DNA from: Hypoxylon rubiginosum
Lineage: Eukaryota; Ascomycota; Sordariomycetes; Xylariales; Hypoxylaceae
Direction of reading: 5' to 3'
NCBI GenBank assembly: GCA_902806565.1
Contig: CADCXA010000054.1
Location: forward strand, 1-44,108
Length of the DNA stretch: 44,108 nt
Shown: one piece after another, positions 24,526-38,049 of the stretch
Numbering within the stretch: position 1 is the stretch's first letter
How the letters are laid out: the number at the start of each line of letters is the position of its first letter
Position numbers and translations under genes: made by a program
Notes under the pieces: generated by a model
Told to the model about the DNA's origin: nothing
Databases searched by the model: none
What the model saw: only the letters and a program-made list of their open reading frames with translations

Positions 24526-24679
24526 TGTTAAATTTAAAAATTAACCGGTGGTTAAAAATAAATAAACTTTTATTAAGTGGGCTTTTAAATTAGGATTTTA
24601 TATATAAAAATAATATAAAAATTACACGCTTCTTAATTAAAAAATTTAAATTTAATTTAATTAACTTTTAAATTTAATA
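24526..24679 (+). repeat. 3' LTR of Copia-1 element 2
   Basis: 154 bp, from TGTTAAATTT to AATTTAATA, preceded by an A-rich polypurine-like tract. It is followed by TAAAT, the RIPed copy of the CAAGT target. Confidence 0.9.
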
Positions 24680-24684
24680 TAAAT

Positions 24685-24768
24685 TAAAACAACGTGGAAA
24701 TTTTTTAAATATATAATTAACCGGCGTGTTTTTAAACTTTTTTTATATATATTTTATAAATATATAAT
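24685..24768 (+). pseudogene. Continuation of the DUF6606-type pseudogene
   Basis: After the target duplication the host frame resumes exactly in phase. The codons GCC CAA GT of 5762-5769 continue as T AAA ACA ACG TGG, and the following codons read KFFKYIINRRVFKL. This fits the family's WxxFKR...RRxPxLP segment once C-to-T and G-to-A changes are allowed. It is RIPed although single-copy here, so RIP leaked from the flanking repeats. It is cut again at 24768 by an inverted Copia-1 LTR. The rest of the gene is not seen and would lie beyond the right-hand elements. Confidence 0.72.
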
Positions 24769-25453
24769 TATTAAATTTAAAAGTTAATTAAATTAAGTTT
24801 AAATTTTTTAATTAAAAAGCGTATAATTATTTTATTATTATTATATATAAAATCCTAATTTATAAACTTATTTGATAAAAGTTTATTTATTTTTAATTAC
24901 CAATTAATCCTTAGATTTAATACACCTTTTTAAATTTATAATTATTTATATTAAAAACCTGAATTTAAATAATATTAATATAAAACTAAGATATTTATAT
25001 TTAATACATTTTTTTAAATTTTAATCAAATTTTTTTAAAATTTTTTTTTTTTAACTAAGTGTTAAATATTTATAATATTTAATTAATTTAATAAGTTTTA
25101 TTATTTTTAAGCTAATAATATCTTAGTTAATTTATTTATTTTTATTTTTATTAATAATATATATTTAATTATAATTAAATTATTTTTAATTTTTTAATAA
25201 AACTAATAATTATAAATATTTATATATTTTAATTTAATTTTAAATTAAATAATTTCTAAGATTATTAGTTTAATAATTTATATATTAATTTATTTTATAT
25301 AAATATTATATAATTTAGTTTATTATTTTTTAATAAATATTATTTAAATTTATAAAATAATTAATTTAATTATTTTTTTAATATATAAAATTTAAAATAA
25401 TTAAAAAATATTTTAAGATTAATTATAAATAATTTTAATTTTTAAAAACTATT
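24769..25453 (-). mobile_element. Inverted, deleted Copia-1 fragment (element 3)
   Basis: A full 154-bp LTR in reverse (24769-24922) is followed by the reverse of the 3' end of the Copia-1 interior. Compared with element 2 it lacks two blocks of the RT/RNase H region (roughly equivalents of 23880-24170 and 23640-23800). Similarity stops near 25453. ATAAT (24764-24768) is the left target-copy candidate; no matching right end was found, because other elements follow. Confidence 0.8.
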
Positions 25454-28400
25454 ATTAATAAGCGTTAAAAGTATTTATTATATTAATAAAATATATTAAA
25501 AATTAAAATAAAATATATTTTAAAGTTAGTTTATTTAAATAACTAAAATTTATAAGATTTTAAATAATTAATTATAACTTTAGATTTTTAATAAAATAAG
25601 TTTTATATATATTTAGATTTTTATAATTAATAATATTTTTATTTATTTAAAGTTTTATTTTAATTATATTATATTAATTTAATTTTAATTTTAATTAATT
25701 AATTTTATTTTTCTTATAAAATATATTATTGTTACATAAAGATTTTTTCGTTTATAAAATAAGTTTTTAAGATAGTTTTAAAGTAAATAACTTATTATAT
25801 TTATTTATTTTTTATTTTTTATTTTAACTATAATTAATTTTAATCTTAATTAATAAAAACTTTTATTTTTTTATATTTATATTATTTAAATAAGAAAATA
25901 TCTAATTAATTATTAAGTTTTTAAAAATATTATAATATATTTTTATAATGTAAAAGTTATTTAAATAAAATATTAATTAAGTTTTTTTTTATATTTAAAT
26001 ATTAAATTTATTAATAATATAGTTAAAAAAACCGTTAAAAAATATAAGAATTATTTAAAATTTAGTAAAATTATAGTTAATATTTAACATTAAATAAGTA
26101 GTAAATATTTATAAATTTTAAGAAGTATTTTTAAAAGTTATTTAATATATTAACTTTATATTTTTTAATAATATTAATTTTTTTTTACTAATTTTATTAA
26201 TTATAATAATTCTAATATTTTTAAAATTATTTTTACTAATAGTATTTTATTTTTTTTATTAGGTTTTTAAAACTTTATTATTAATTTTACGTTATAATTT
26301 ATATAAAAGTTTTAAATTTTAATTAATTAATAACTTATTTAAATATAAAAAAAAAATAACTTTATATATTTTATATTTTTTATTAAAACCATTATTAATT
26401 AAACTAATATTAATATTTTTATATATAATTAATTAGTTATTAATTTTTATTATTAAAATTAATTTTAATATATTTTATTAAATGTTACTAAGTTTATAAA
26501 TTAAAATTATTATTATATCTTTATTTGGTTTTTTAAAAAAAATTTAAAATTTCATTATTAATATTTTTAACGTTTAAATTTTACTATAAATAAATATTAA
26601 TAAACGTTTAATTATATTAATATAAAAAAATATTAATTACTTTAAATAATTTAAAATAAATTAAAAATAATTTATTGTTAATATATATTTTTACTATTAA
26701 TTATTTTTTATGTTTTATTTAAATAAGTTTATTAAATATTTAATAAACTTATTTATATTAATATGTTAATTTAAATTACTAATTTATTAATTTTAATTTT
26801 AATATAAATATACTTAATATTAATTATACTATAAAAAATAACTTATATAAATAAAAATAATAATTTATTATTAATTAGAAACATATTAAACTAATTTTTT
26901 AATAAATATTTATTAATTAATAATATATTTACTAATATATTAAAAGAAAAACTAGATTTATTAACCTTTAATAAAAATCTTATAAACTTAAAATTTATTA
27001 ATTTTATTTTTAATATAAAAGTTTAATATAAAATTAAATAATATATAATAATAATTAATATTATATATAATAATATATAAATTAAACTACTTAATATTAT
27101 AATAAAACAAATTACTTAAAATTAATAAACTTAATATATCGCCGCTTAATATAAATAAGATTTTAATAATTAAAAACTTATAAATATTAATTATTTTTAT
27201 TTAAATTGTTTTAAATTATATAAAAAAATTAAAATTACTTATTTTAATAAAACAATAATTTATTATTTTATTTAACTTTTTATTAAAATAATATAATAAA
27301 TTATTAATATTAATAATATTAAATAAAAAAAAATTTAAAGTTAAATTTATAAGTTATATTATAATAAAATTATAATTTAATAAATTACTTAGTTTTTTTT
27401 TATTAAACGTTAAATTATATTAAATAATTTAATTTATTATATAAAGAAATTATTTATATAATTTAAAATATTAAAATTTAAAACCTTTTAAAAAATTAAA
27501 AATATTAAATATATAAAATAAAATTATTTTTAAAATAAAAATATATAAATTTAAGTAATAAAATTAATCCGATTTTATCGTGTAATTAACTTAATAAAAA
27601 CTAATATTTAAATTAATTTTATTTATTAAACTTTAAATAAGTAATTTATTTTAATAATAATTATATTAATAAATATAAACTTTAATAATTATTTAACTTA
27701 TTTAAACTAATATTAAAAAGTATAATAATTAAGTTTTTTAATGTTTAAAAAAAAACCTAATATTAAAAATAAATATTAATAAGTAATTTATTAAAAACTT
27801 AATATTATTTAATAAAATAATTACTAATTAATTTAATGTTTTTTTTAGTAATTTTAACAAAGTTACTTTAAATTAAAAAATACTAGATAATAATATAAAC
27901 TTAGTTAATAATATTTTTTAAAAAAACTTTTATAATAAAAGTTATTAAAATAAAAAAGGATATATTAATAACCGCTTTATTAAAAATAAAAACAATAAAA
28001 TTAAAAATAAAAATAATAAACGTAATAATATTAAAAGTAAATTAAACTATTTTTATAATAAATTAAATTACTTTTATAATAAATTAGATTATTTTTATAG
28101 TAATTTAAACTATTTTTATAGTAATTTAAATTATTTTTACTGTAATTTTAATAAACCTTATATTTATTATTATTAAAAAGGCCGTTAATTTTTAAAGCGT
28201 TATTAGCGCCGATAAATTCACACTAATAAAAAAAAAAATAGTTACGTTATTAATAAAATAATATATAAGTAGGATAATTTTAATTAAAAGGAAAAAAAAA
28301 ATACGTTTAAAATAAATAGTTATATTATAATAAATAATTTTAAGGAAATAAATAAAAACTTTAATAACAATTTTAATTACTTAACGTTTTAATAAATAAA

Positions 28401-29820
28401 TAATATAAATATTAAAAAAAAACGTGTTTTAAATATAAGAAAATATTCGAATTTTATAATAAATATTTTAAATATATTTTCATTAATTTTTATATGTTAT
28501 TTAAATTAAAAAAATATAAACTATATAAGTTTTAATTTAATAACTTATTTAAGTTTAAACAATTAAAATTAATATATAAAAAGCTTATTATAAAAAATAT
28601 ATTTAACGTTTTTTTTATAGATTTAATATAATTTAATAATAAATTTTTATAAAATAAAATTTTAATTATTAATAACATTAAAATAATTAACATAATGTTA
28701 ATATTAAAAACTTATAATAATATATTAATATAATATTTCTTTTTAAAAATTAATATATTAAATAATAATAAAAAATTAATATTATATATTAATAAAAAAA
28801 TATTTTATTATATAATAAATTAAATTTAACTTAATAAATTTATTAAAAAATATAATATATTTAAACTAAAAAAAACTAATTATTATAAGTGGGATAGTTA
28901 GTAAAATATTTATAATAAAAAAAATAAAATTTATAGTTAATTTTATTATTAATTATTATAATAAAATATAATAATTAATATAAATTAAAATAAAGGAATA
29001 AATTTATAATAAACATTTAATATTAAATTTATTACTTAATAATAAGTTTTATAATAAATATAATATTATATTTAATTATTTATATAAATATATAACCTTA
29101 AAATTTTATATTATTATTAAAATATTAATTTTATTTTATTAAAAACATAATAATAAAAAATAAGTTATAATTATATAATATATTATTATTTTATTAAAAA
29201 CCGTTAAACTAATCCTAGTTTATTATATTAAATTAAATAAAAATTATAATTATATGTTTATTTTAATATTATTAAAAATAATATATAATATTTATATTAT
29301 AAATTCCGTTAAAATAATAATTTATATTAATTATAGTAACTAATTAATATTAATCGGTTAAAAATAAAAACTAAGTTATATAAATAAAATTTTAAATAAA
29401 AGTTATATTAAAATAATATAAAAAAAAGTTAATATAATTTAAATAGTAATTAAAAATGTTAATTTCGCTAATAAAACTGATTTTTTTTTTATAAAATTTA
29501 ATATATTAATAGATTTAAAAAAGGTATTTAAATTTAATTTAATAATTATAAAAAATATATAAAAAAGCTTTTAAATTAAAAGAAAAAGTTATATAAAATT
29601 TATAATGTTATTTTTAAATGTAACTAAGTTTAAAAATATATTAATAATTATATTTAAATAAAATATTTATTATATTAATAATAATTTTTTATTTACTAAG
29701 AAACTAAATATATTAATTAATAAATATAATATTTAAAATAATAAAAATATAATAAAAATACTAAAAAACGAAAAAATAATAATAAATTTTATTAAGAATT
29801 AATAAAATAAATATAAGTTA
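25454..29820. other. RIPed sequence of uncertain origin, probably transposon
   Basis: No homology to the Copia families was seen. The left part (to about 26740) is T-rich and the right part A-rich on this strand, as if two sources of opposite orientation meet. A 36-bp perfect palindrome at 26720-26755 marks the change. The right part may be the gag and protease region of the gypsy-like element whose reverse transcriptase follows; it contains a 21-bp repeat array at 28039-28143. No LTR was recognised. Confidence 0.45.
28039..28143 (+). repeat. Five exact-length 21-bp tandem units
   Basis: Five 21-base units without length change (starts 28039, 28060, 28081, 28102, 28123), consensus AAWTTARAYTAYTTTTAYARY. 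The unit is a multiple of three and one frame is open through all five (KLNYFYN-like heptads, with Tyr possibly from Cys by RIP). This suggests a coding heptapeptide repeat in a former gag-like protein. Confidence 0.65.
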
Positions 29821-29925
29821 AAAATCGAGAATTTTTTAATAAAACTTTTAATAAATTATATAAAAAAGGTAAAATAAAATAAATAAAAAAGCTAATTTTA
29901 TTTATTTATTTTTATTTTATCGTGT
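29821..29925 (+). pseudogene. Ty3/gypsy-like reverse transcriptase, N-terminal remnant
   Basis: The frame reads NYIKKGKIK, a stop, then IKKLILFIYFYFIV. This fits the LHExGRMxWxxxPTPFxYPCFVV segment seen at the start of some fungal gypsy-like reverse transcriptases, with Cys-to-Tyr and Pro-to-Phe/Leu changes. It is cut at CGTGT (29921-29925) by Copia-2 A and continues at 42297. Confidence 0.65.
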
Positions 29926-30107
29926 TATTAAATAACATATATATTTAATTAAAAAGTTAATTATATATATTAAATATATGTTTTTTAATTATATATGTTT
30001 TTATAATTCCTTAAAATAATTTTATAATAAGGTTATTACGGCTTTAATTGTTAACTTATATATAAAACTTAAATAGGTTTTTTAAAATAATTTTTTATTA
30101 TTTAATA
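29926..30107 (-). repeat. 3' LTR of Copia-2 A
   Basis: 182 bp, in reverse. It starts TATTAAATAACATATATA and ends ATTATTTAATA, next to the CGTGT target copy. Confidence 0.9.
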
Positions 30108-32124
30108 TATTTTTTTAAGCTTATTTATTTTTAATAAAAAAGCCTAAGTAATTAAAACTTATTTTTTAATGTTTTTTAATTGTTAATTATATATATATTA
30201 TTTTCTTTATTAAACAAAAAGTTTTTTATTTTATTAAAGTTTTTTTTTATAAGCTTATAAATTTATTTAAATTTAATTTTCTTTTATATATTTATTAGGT
30301 TTAATTATTAAATAAATATAACGAATTCTTTTATAATAAATATTTTAATAAAACCATTTATTATTATATTTTTTATAAAAATATAAATAATTTTAATTTA
30401 ATTTATAAGTGTTTTTTATTATAACTAATAATTATAAATATTTATATACCGTAACTTAGTTTAAAATAATATAATATTTATATATATTAATTTAATTAAT
30501 TATTTATTATTATAATATATTATAATTTTTAAGTTATTTAAATTTATATTAAGTTTTATAATTAAACATAATATAAACATAGCTTTTTTTATAATTTATA
30601 TAAAAAATAATAACTTTATTTTTATTATAAAAATAATTATTATATTTTACTTATTTATATGTTATTTAATTATTTTTTTAAATAATTTTATTATATATAC
30701 TTATAAACTTTTTTAATTAAAAATATTATTAATAAATAAAACGTTACTAACTATTTTAAATATATCGGTATATTTATATTATAAAAATAAGTATTAAGTA
30801 ATAAAAAAATATTAAATTAATTAGTTGGTTTTAAAATAATGTTTATTATTAAGATTTATATTAAATTTAATTAGTTAAAAAACTATAAAAGTAATATTAA
30901 AATATATAATTATTATTATATATAATATCGATTTGATTTTTTATTAATATTATTAAATAAACTATAAAAAAGCTAATTTTAATAAAAATTAAAAAAATAA
31001 TTTTTAATTTTTTCTTTATTAATAATTTATTTAACTTATTTATATATAAAAATTAAAAAAATTAAATTAGTTTTTTATTTTAGTTTTTAATTACTTTAAT
31101 TTTAAAAAACTATTATAAGTTATTTTTATTTATAAATTAATATTTTTTTTATAGTTATAATATTATTATATTTATTGTTTGTTATTTATAGTTTTAATAT
31201 ATAAGAATAATATTATTAATATAAAAAAAATTTAATATTTTATTTTTAAAAAAATAGTAAAATTTATAAAAAATAACTAAAAAACCTAATTTTATAAATG
31301 TTTTAATTAATTTTTTTTATTAAAATAAAAAAGATTTTTTTAATTTATATAACGTTTTTAATAAATGTAAAATAATTTGGTATTTCCGGTATTTTAAAAA
31401 CATTTTTATATAGATTTTTTTATTTAAATTTACGTTTATAAATACGTTAATTATATTATATTAAATTAACTTAAAGTTAAATTTTATTATAATTATAATA
31501 AAAGTTCGAAATAATCTTTTAATTAATATTAAAATATAAATATTTAAATGTTTATTTTTAGTTTATTAGTTTTTTTAAATTATTAACCTTATTTTACATT
31601 TTATAAACCATTTATATTTATCGAATTTATATATATATACTTATATATAATTTAAAATTTACTTGTTATTAATAATTTATTATTTATATTTAACTTAAAA
31701 GTTTATTTTTTTATAGTTATTTAGGTGTAATTTCTTAGTTTTTTTAAATTTTTACCTTAAAATATAGTTTTATAATTTTTTATAAATTTTTAAAAAAGGT
31801 GGTAAATTTTTTTTATAGATTTTTTATTTTTTTTATAAAAATCTTTATAGCCTTTTAAATTTATATAATCCCAGGCGTGATATTAAATTTAAATTTATTT
31901 AACTTATAAAATAACGTTATAAATAATATATTATTTATATTATTTATATTTTATTTACTAGCTTTTTATATATTAATTTTATTATTAAAATTAAACGTTT
32001 TATATTAAATATAGTTTTTTAACTTATTATATAATTTATAACTTTAAAATAAAAAATAAATAAATCCTTTTTAATTTATTTTAAAAACACGTTAAAAGTT
32101 ATAGCTTAATTTATTAAAACAGTG

Positions 32125-32328
32125 TTTTTTATATTTTTATTTTAAAAAATATAATTTATAACGTTTAATTTTATTTTTTTTATTTTATTATAAAAAGTGT
32201 AATTTATAACGTTTAATTTTAGTTTCTTAATTATATTTAAAAAAGCGTGATTTATAACGTTTAACTTTTTTTTTATATTTATATTTAAAAAGGTGTAATT
32301 TATAACGTTTAATTTCTTTTTTATTATT
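32125..32328 (-). repeat. Minisatellite of Copia-2 A
   Basis: Four copies of a unit with TAATTTATAACGTTTAAYTT, the inverse of the array in element F. Element B is inserted right at its left-hand coding side. Confidence 0.75.
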
Positions 32329-32333
32329 ATAGT

Positions 32334-32513
32334 TATTAAATAACGTGTGTATTTAATTAAAAGGTTAATTATATATATTATATATATTTTTTAATTATAT
32401 ATGTTTTTATAATTTTTTTGAATAACTTTATAATAAGGTTATTACGGCTCCGGTTATTAACTTATACGTAAAATTTAAATAATTTTTTTAAAATAACTTT
32501 TTATTATTTAACA
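32334..32513 (-). repeat. 3' LTR of Copia-2 B
   Basis: 180 bp. It has a relatively unmutated core GGTTATTACGGCTCCGGTTA near 32437-32456 and ends ATTATTTAACA. Confidence 0.88.
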
Positions 32514-34504
32514 TACCTTTTTAAATTTATTTATTTTTAATAAAAAAGCCTAAGTAATTAAAACTTATTTTTTAATGTTTCTTAATTATTAATTATATAT
32601 ATATTGTTTTCTTTGTTAAATAAAAAGTTTTTTATTTTATTAAAATCTTTTTTTATAAGCTTGTAAATTTATTTAGATTTAATTCTTTTTTATATATTTA
32701 TTAAATTTAATTATTAAGTAAATATAGAAAATTCTTTTATAATAAATACCTTAATAAAATTATTTGTTATTATATTTTTTATAAGGATATAAATAACTTT
32801 AATTTAATTTATAAATATTTTTTATTATAACTAATAATTATAAATATTTATATACCGTAGTTTAATTTAAAATAATATAATATTTATATATACCAGCTTA
32901 ATTATTTACTTATTATTATAATATATTATAATTTTTAAATTATTTAAACTTACACTAAGTTTTATAATTAAATACGATATAAATATAGCTTTTTTTATAG
33001 CTTATATAAAAGATAATAACTTTGTTTTTATTATAAAAATAATTATTATGTTTTATTTATTTATATGTTATTTAATCATTTTTTTAAATAACTTTATTAT
33101 ATATACTTATAAACTTTTTTAATTAAAAATATTATTAGTAAATAAAATATTACTAGCTATTTTAAATATATTAATATATTTATATTATAAGAATAAATAT
33201 TAAATAATAAAAAAATATTAAATTAATTAGTTAATTTTAAAATAATGTTTATTACTAAGATTTATATTAAATTTAGCTAGTTAAAAAGCTGCGAAAATAA
33301 TATCAGGATATATAATTATTATTATATATAATATTAATTTAATTTTTTATTAATATTATTAAATAAACTATAAAAAAGTTAATTTTAATAAAAATAATAG
33401 TTCTTTATTTCTTATAAAAATTAAAAAAGCTAAATTAATTTTTTATTTTAATTTTTAATTATTTTAATTCTAAGAAACTATTATAAGTTATCTCCGCTTA
33501 TAAATTAATATTTCTTTTATAATTATAATATTATTATATTTATTATTTATTATTTATAGTTTTAATATATAAAAATAATATTATTAATATAAAAGAAAAT
33601 TAACATTTTATTTTTAAAAAAGTAACAAGGTTTATAAAAAACAGTTAAAAAGCTTAATTTTATAAATATTTTAATTAATTTTTTTTATTAAAATAAAAAA
33701 GATTTTTTTAATTTATATAACGTTTTTAATAAATATAAAATAATTTAACGTTTTTAATATTTTAAAGGTATTTTTATATAGATTTTTTTATCTAGATTTA
33801 TATTTATAAATACATTGATTATATTATATTAAATTAATTTAAAATTAAATCTTATTATAATTATAATAAAAGTTTAAAATAATTTTCTAGTTAATATTAA
33901 AATATAGGTATTTAAATACTTATTTTTAATTTATTGGTTTTTTTAAATTACTAGCCTTATTTTATATTTTATAAACTATCTATATTTATTAAATTTATAT
34001 ATATATATTTATATATAATTTAAAATCTACTTATTATTAATAATTTATTATTTATATTTAACTTAAAAGTTTATTTTTTTATAATTATTTAAATGTAATT
34101 TCTTAGCTTCTTTAAATTTTTACCTTAAAATATAATTTTATAACTTTTTATAAATCTTTAAAAAAGATAATAAATCTTTTTTATAGATTTTTTGTTTTTT
34201 TTATAAAAGTTTTTATAACTTTTTAAATTTATATAATCCCGGACGTAATATTAAATTTAAATTTATTTAGTTTATAAAATAATATCGTAAATAATATATT
34301 ATTTATATTATTTATATTTTATTTATTAACTTTTTATATATTAATTTTATCGTTAAAATTAAGTATTTTATATTAAATATAGCCTTTTAACTTGTTATAT
34401 AGTTTATAGCTTCGAAATAAAAAATGGATAAATTTTTTTTAGTTTACTTTAAAAGTATATTAAAAGCTATAACTTAATTTATTAAAATAATATCTTTTAT
34501 ATTT

Positions 34505-34690
34505 TTATTTTAAAAAATATAATTTATAACGTTTAACCTTATTTTCTTTATTTTATTATAAAAAACGTAATTTATAACATTTAATTTTAATTTCTTAATT
34601 ATATTTAAAAAGATATAATTTATAACATTTAACTTTTCTTTTATATTAATATTTAAAAAAATATAATTTATAGCGTTTAACTTTTTTTTT
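34505..34690 (-). repeat. Minisatellite of Copia-2 B
   Basis: Four units containing TAATTTATARCRTTTAAYTT, matching those of elements A and F. Confidence 0.7.
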
Positions 34691-37600
34691 ATTATTATAA
34701 TAAATAATAAAGTAACCGGTAAAAAAGTAACATTAAAAGTAAAATATAATATAAATATAATTTTAATATAAAGGTAATTAAGCTTTTTAGTTTTTTTATT
34801 ATTATATTTTTTATTATTATTATTTATTTTATAATTTTACTTATTTTTATTTTTTACTGGTATTTTTACTTTTATTTTATTTTCTTTAAAAACTAATAAC
34901 TTTAAATTAGTTTTTCTTTTTACGTTTTATAAGGTGGCGATTTAGTTAACTAGGTTTTAAATATTTTTTTTTATTATATATAATAAGTTATTTTTTAAAA
35001 ATAAAATATTTTTATTAAATATAATATTTTTATTAAATATAACGTTTTATATTTTAATAACTTCTTTTAATATAAAAACCTAAATATTATAAATATTCGT
35101 GAAACTATAACTTATTAAATAACTTATTTATACTTTTAAATTAAAATATTAATATTGGTTTTATTTTTATTTTATTTTTATAATAAATATAAACACTTTA
35201 TATTTATATATTTTTAAATAAACTTAATATAATTTTTTATTAATAATTACATTATTTTTAAAAATTAAATAAATATAAAAGCGTTTATATAAAAATTACT
35301 AATTAAAGTTATATTTAAAAATGTGATTATAAAAATAAATAACAGCTTTAAAAACCTTTATTTATAAAAAACTTAAAAACTTTAATTTTATTTTTATTGT
35401 TTAAACTTTCTACTTAATTATATTTTTTAAATATTTAACGCTTTTATTTTAATCTGATATATTTAATATTAAAAACTTAAATTTAATATAATATATTTAT
35501 TAAATGTAATCTTATATAATATACTTTTTTATTATTAGTTTATTATTATATTTAATAGTTTTAATATTAAGTTAATATTATTTTTAAATAATTTTAAATA
35601 TTTAATCTAGGATTTTAATAATTAAATTTAAAGTATAATTTTTAAGATAAAAGTTTTAAATTTATCTTATATATTTATTAATAATTAATATTATATATTA
35701 ATATTTTTAAAAGTTTATTTTTAAATTATAAAAATTAATAACTAAATGTTTATTTAACTTATTTAGTTGTTTATAATATTTATAATAATTAAGTTTTTTA
35801 GTTTTTTTATAATTATATATATCGTATTTTATTATAATAATTTAATTAGTTTTTTTAATTAAGTTAAACTTTTTAATTTTCACTTTTTAAAAGTAATTAA
35901 TTATATAATTAAAAGCTTTTAATTTTAAGTAGTTAAATTATAACTGTTATAATTTATTAGTTATTATATTTAAAGGTTGTTTTATTTAACTGTTAAATTT
36001 AATGTTTTTTATATAAAATAAGTAATTAATAAAATTCTTAAAAAAAGTCTTTAAAATATATTAATCTTATTTATTAATAATAATATATAAAATAAAATTA
36101 TCTTTTTTTTATAAACAGTTATTTATGCTTTTATAATCTTATTAATATTTTATTTTTTTTAAAAGCTTTAATAACATTATATTACATGTAAATTTTTTAT
36201 AATATACTACGTTTTATAATTATAAAAATCTTACTTTTTTTAGATTTTTTAAATATATATCCACTTTTTTATATCTTTATATAAATATAATTAAGTTTTT
36301 TATAAAAATCGCATTTTTAATATATATTATTTAATATAATAAAAATTAGTTAAATTAATTAAAAATATAAATAATGGTTTTTAAATTTAAAATTATTAAG
36401 TTTTTTAAAAGATAAATATTAATTTTAAATATAACTTATAAAGTTAAAAACATTTTTTTTATTCTTTTAATTATTTAAATTAATTAATCTTTATTTTATA
36501 TAAATAACTTTTTTTTTATTTTTTTAATTAACTTAGTAAATATATTATTTTTAGTTATTTTATATTTAATTATTTTTTTTATAATAAAATTTAAAGTTTA
36601 ATCTTTTAAAACCTTATTTTTAATAATATACTAATAATTAAAAATCTTATAGTAATTATAATAAGTTAAATATAAAATATTAATTTTTTATAAATAATTA
36701 ATAAATATATTAGTTTGTTTTTTTTTAATTAACTTAGTTTATTTATTTAAATTATTTTAACTATATAATTTACCGTGGCTTTTATTATTTTTATTTTATT
36801 TTAATTAATTAAAAAATATAAGAATAATGTTTTTTTTTTATTTTAACTTAGTATCTAAATCTTTATTATAATTAAATTCTATATTATTAAATTAAGTAGC
36901 GAATACTTTTTTCGTAAAGTAAAATTATATAAAAGTTAATTATAAAAATATATATTTATATAAAACAACTATTATATTTAAATAATTAAATATATTATTT
37001 TTAATTTTATTAATATTTAGTAATTTATAATTAATCACTTAATTATTTAAAATATTATTAAGTGTAATTTTAAAATCTTTTATTAATAATCGGCTATTAA
37101 TAATATTTATAATAACTAATTCTTATTTAATTATTTATATTTTAAAGTTCTTAAGTATTTTTATTAATTATTATATTATTTTCTTATATTATTCTTAAGT
37201 TTATAGTTTTAATTAATTGTTATATATTTTACTAATAATAAATAATTTTTTATATTATTTATATAAGGTATTTATTAAATTAAAATATATGTTTTAATAA
37301 TTTAAAAATATAAAGTTAATAACTTAGTTCCTTAGTTTTTTAATTATTTATTAATAAATCTAATAAATCTTATAATCGTAATTATAAAAAGTTTAATTTT
37401 CTTTATAAATAACTTTGTTTTTTTTTATTATTTTTATTAAACTTATAAATCTTTTACTTATTTTAACTTGTTTTTTTTAACTTTTATTTATTATAATTTA
37501 AAAATTATTATTTAATAAATTTCATATTATTTATTAAGCTTTTTTTAAATAGTTATTAATATTTAGTTAAAATATCTTCTTTAGTTATTTTAATATTTTT

Positions 37601-37869
37601 ATAAAATTAATATACTTTTAAAGTTTTAAATTAATAACTTTTATTTAAAACTTTTTATTTTATTATTCCCAGTTAAATAAGTTATTATAAAAAACCTTTT
37701 CTTTTATTATTTTTAATATATTATCTTTTTTATTATTAGTTAGATTTAAATTATAAAAAGTTTTATTAATATAACTATTTTATAATTTTATAGTTTTTAG
37801 TTAATTAAAAATTACGTATTATTATTTATATATAATCTTTTAATTTTTAAGTAAAATAAAACTTTTAAT

Positions 37870-38049
37870 TATTAAATAATATATGTATTTAATTAAAAGG
37901 TTAATTTTATATATTAAATATATTTTTTAATTATACGTGTTTTTACGATTCCTTAAAATAGTTTTATAATAAGGTTATTACGGCTTTAGTTATTAACTTA
38001 TATATAAAATTTAAATAAGTTTTTTAAAATAACTTTTTATTATTTAATA
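37870..38049 (-). repeat. 5' LTR of Copia-2 B
   Basis: 180 bp in reverse, preceded on the left by AAAACTTTTAATT, the reverse complement of the primer-site candidate AATTAAAAGTTTT. It is followed by the target copy ATAGT. Confidence 0.88.

Larger units (their letters stand above)
5770..24679 (+). mobile_element. Copia-1 element 2 (outer), RIPed, interrupted by element 1
   Basis: The 5' LTR is split: its first 17 bases are at 5770-5786 and the remaining 137 at 19707-19843, giving exactly 154. The 3' LTR is 24526-24679. The target duplication is CAAGT (5765-5769) and TAAAT (24680-24684), identical after C-to-T and G-to-A change. Without element 1 it is about 5.0 kb. Compared with element 1 it lacks three internal segments of roughly 170 to 260 bp, so it is internally deleted. 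Reverse transcriptase and RNase H traces lie near 23320-24520. No open frame survives. Confidence 0.9.
32334..38049 (-). mobile_element. Copia-2 element B, inverted, RIPed, nested in A
   Basis: A complete 5716-bp LTR-to-LTR element with 180-bp LTRs at 32334-32513 and 37870-38049. The target duplication ATAGT is perfect (32329-32333 and 38050-38054). The sequence of A is continuous once B and one ATAGT are removed. The reversed Y-x-D-D motif is at 33580-33591 (YINN). B serves as the reference that shows the Fot1-like insert in F and the 898-bp insert in A. No open frame survives. Confidence 0.93.

Noticed and set aside
24526..24922. Opposed Copia-1 LTRs as one foldback element
   Set aside because: Each belongs to a separate element, and the 89 bases between them include host pseudogene sequence in frame with 5769.
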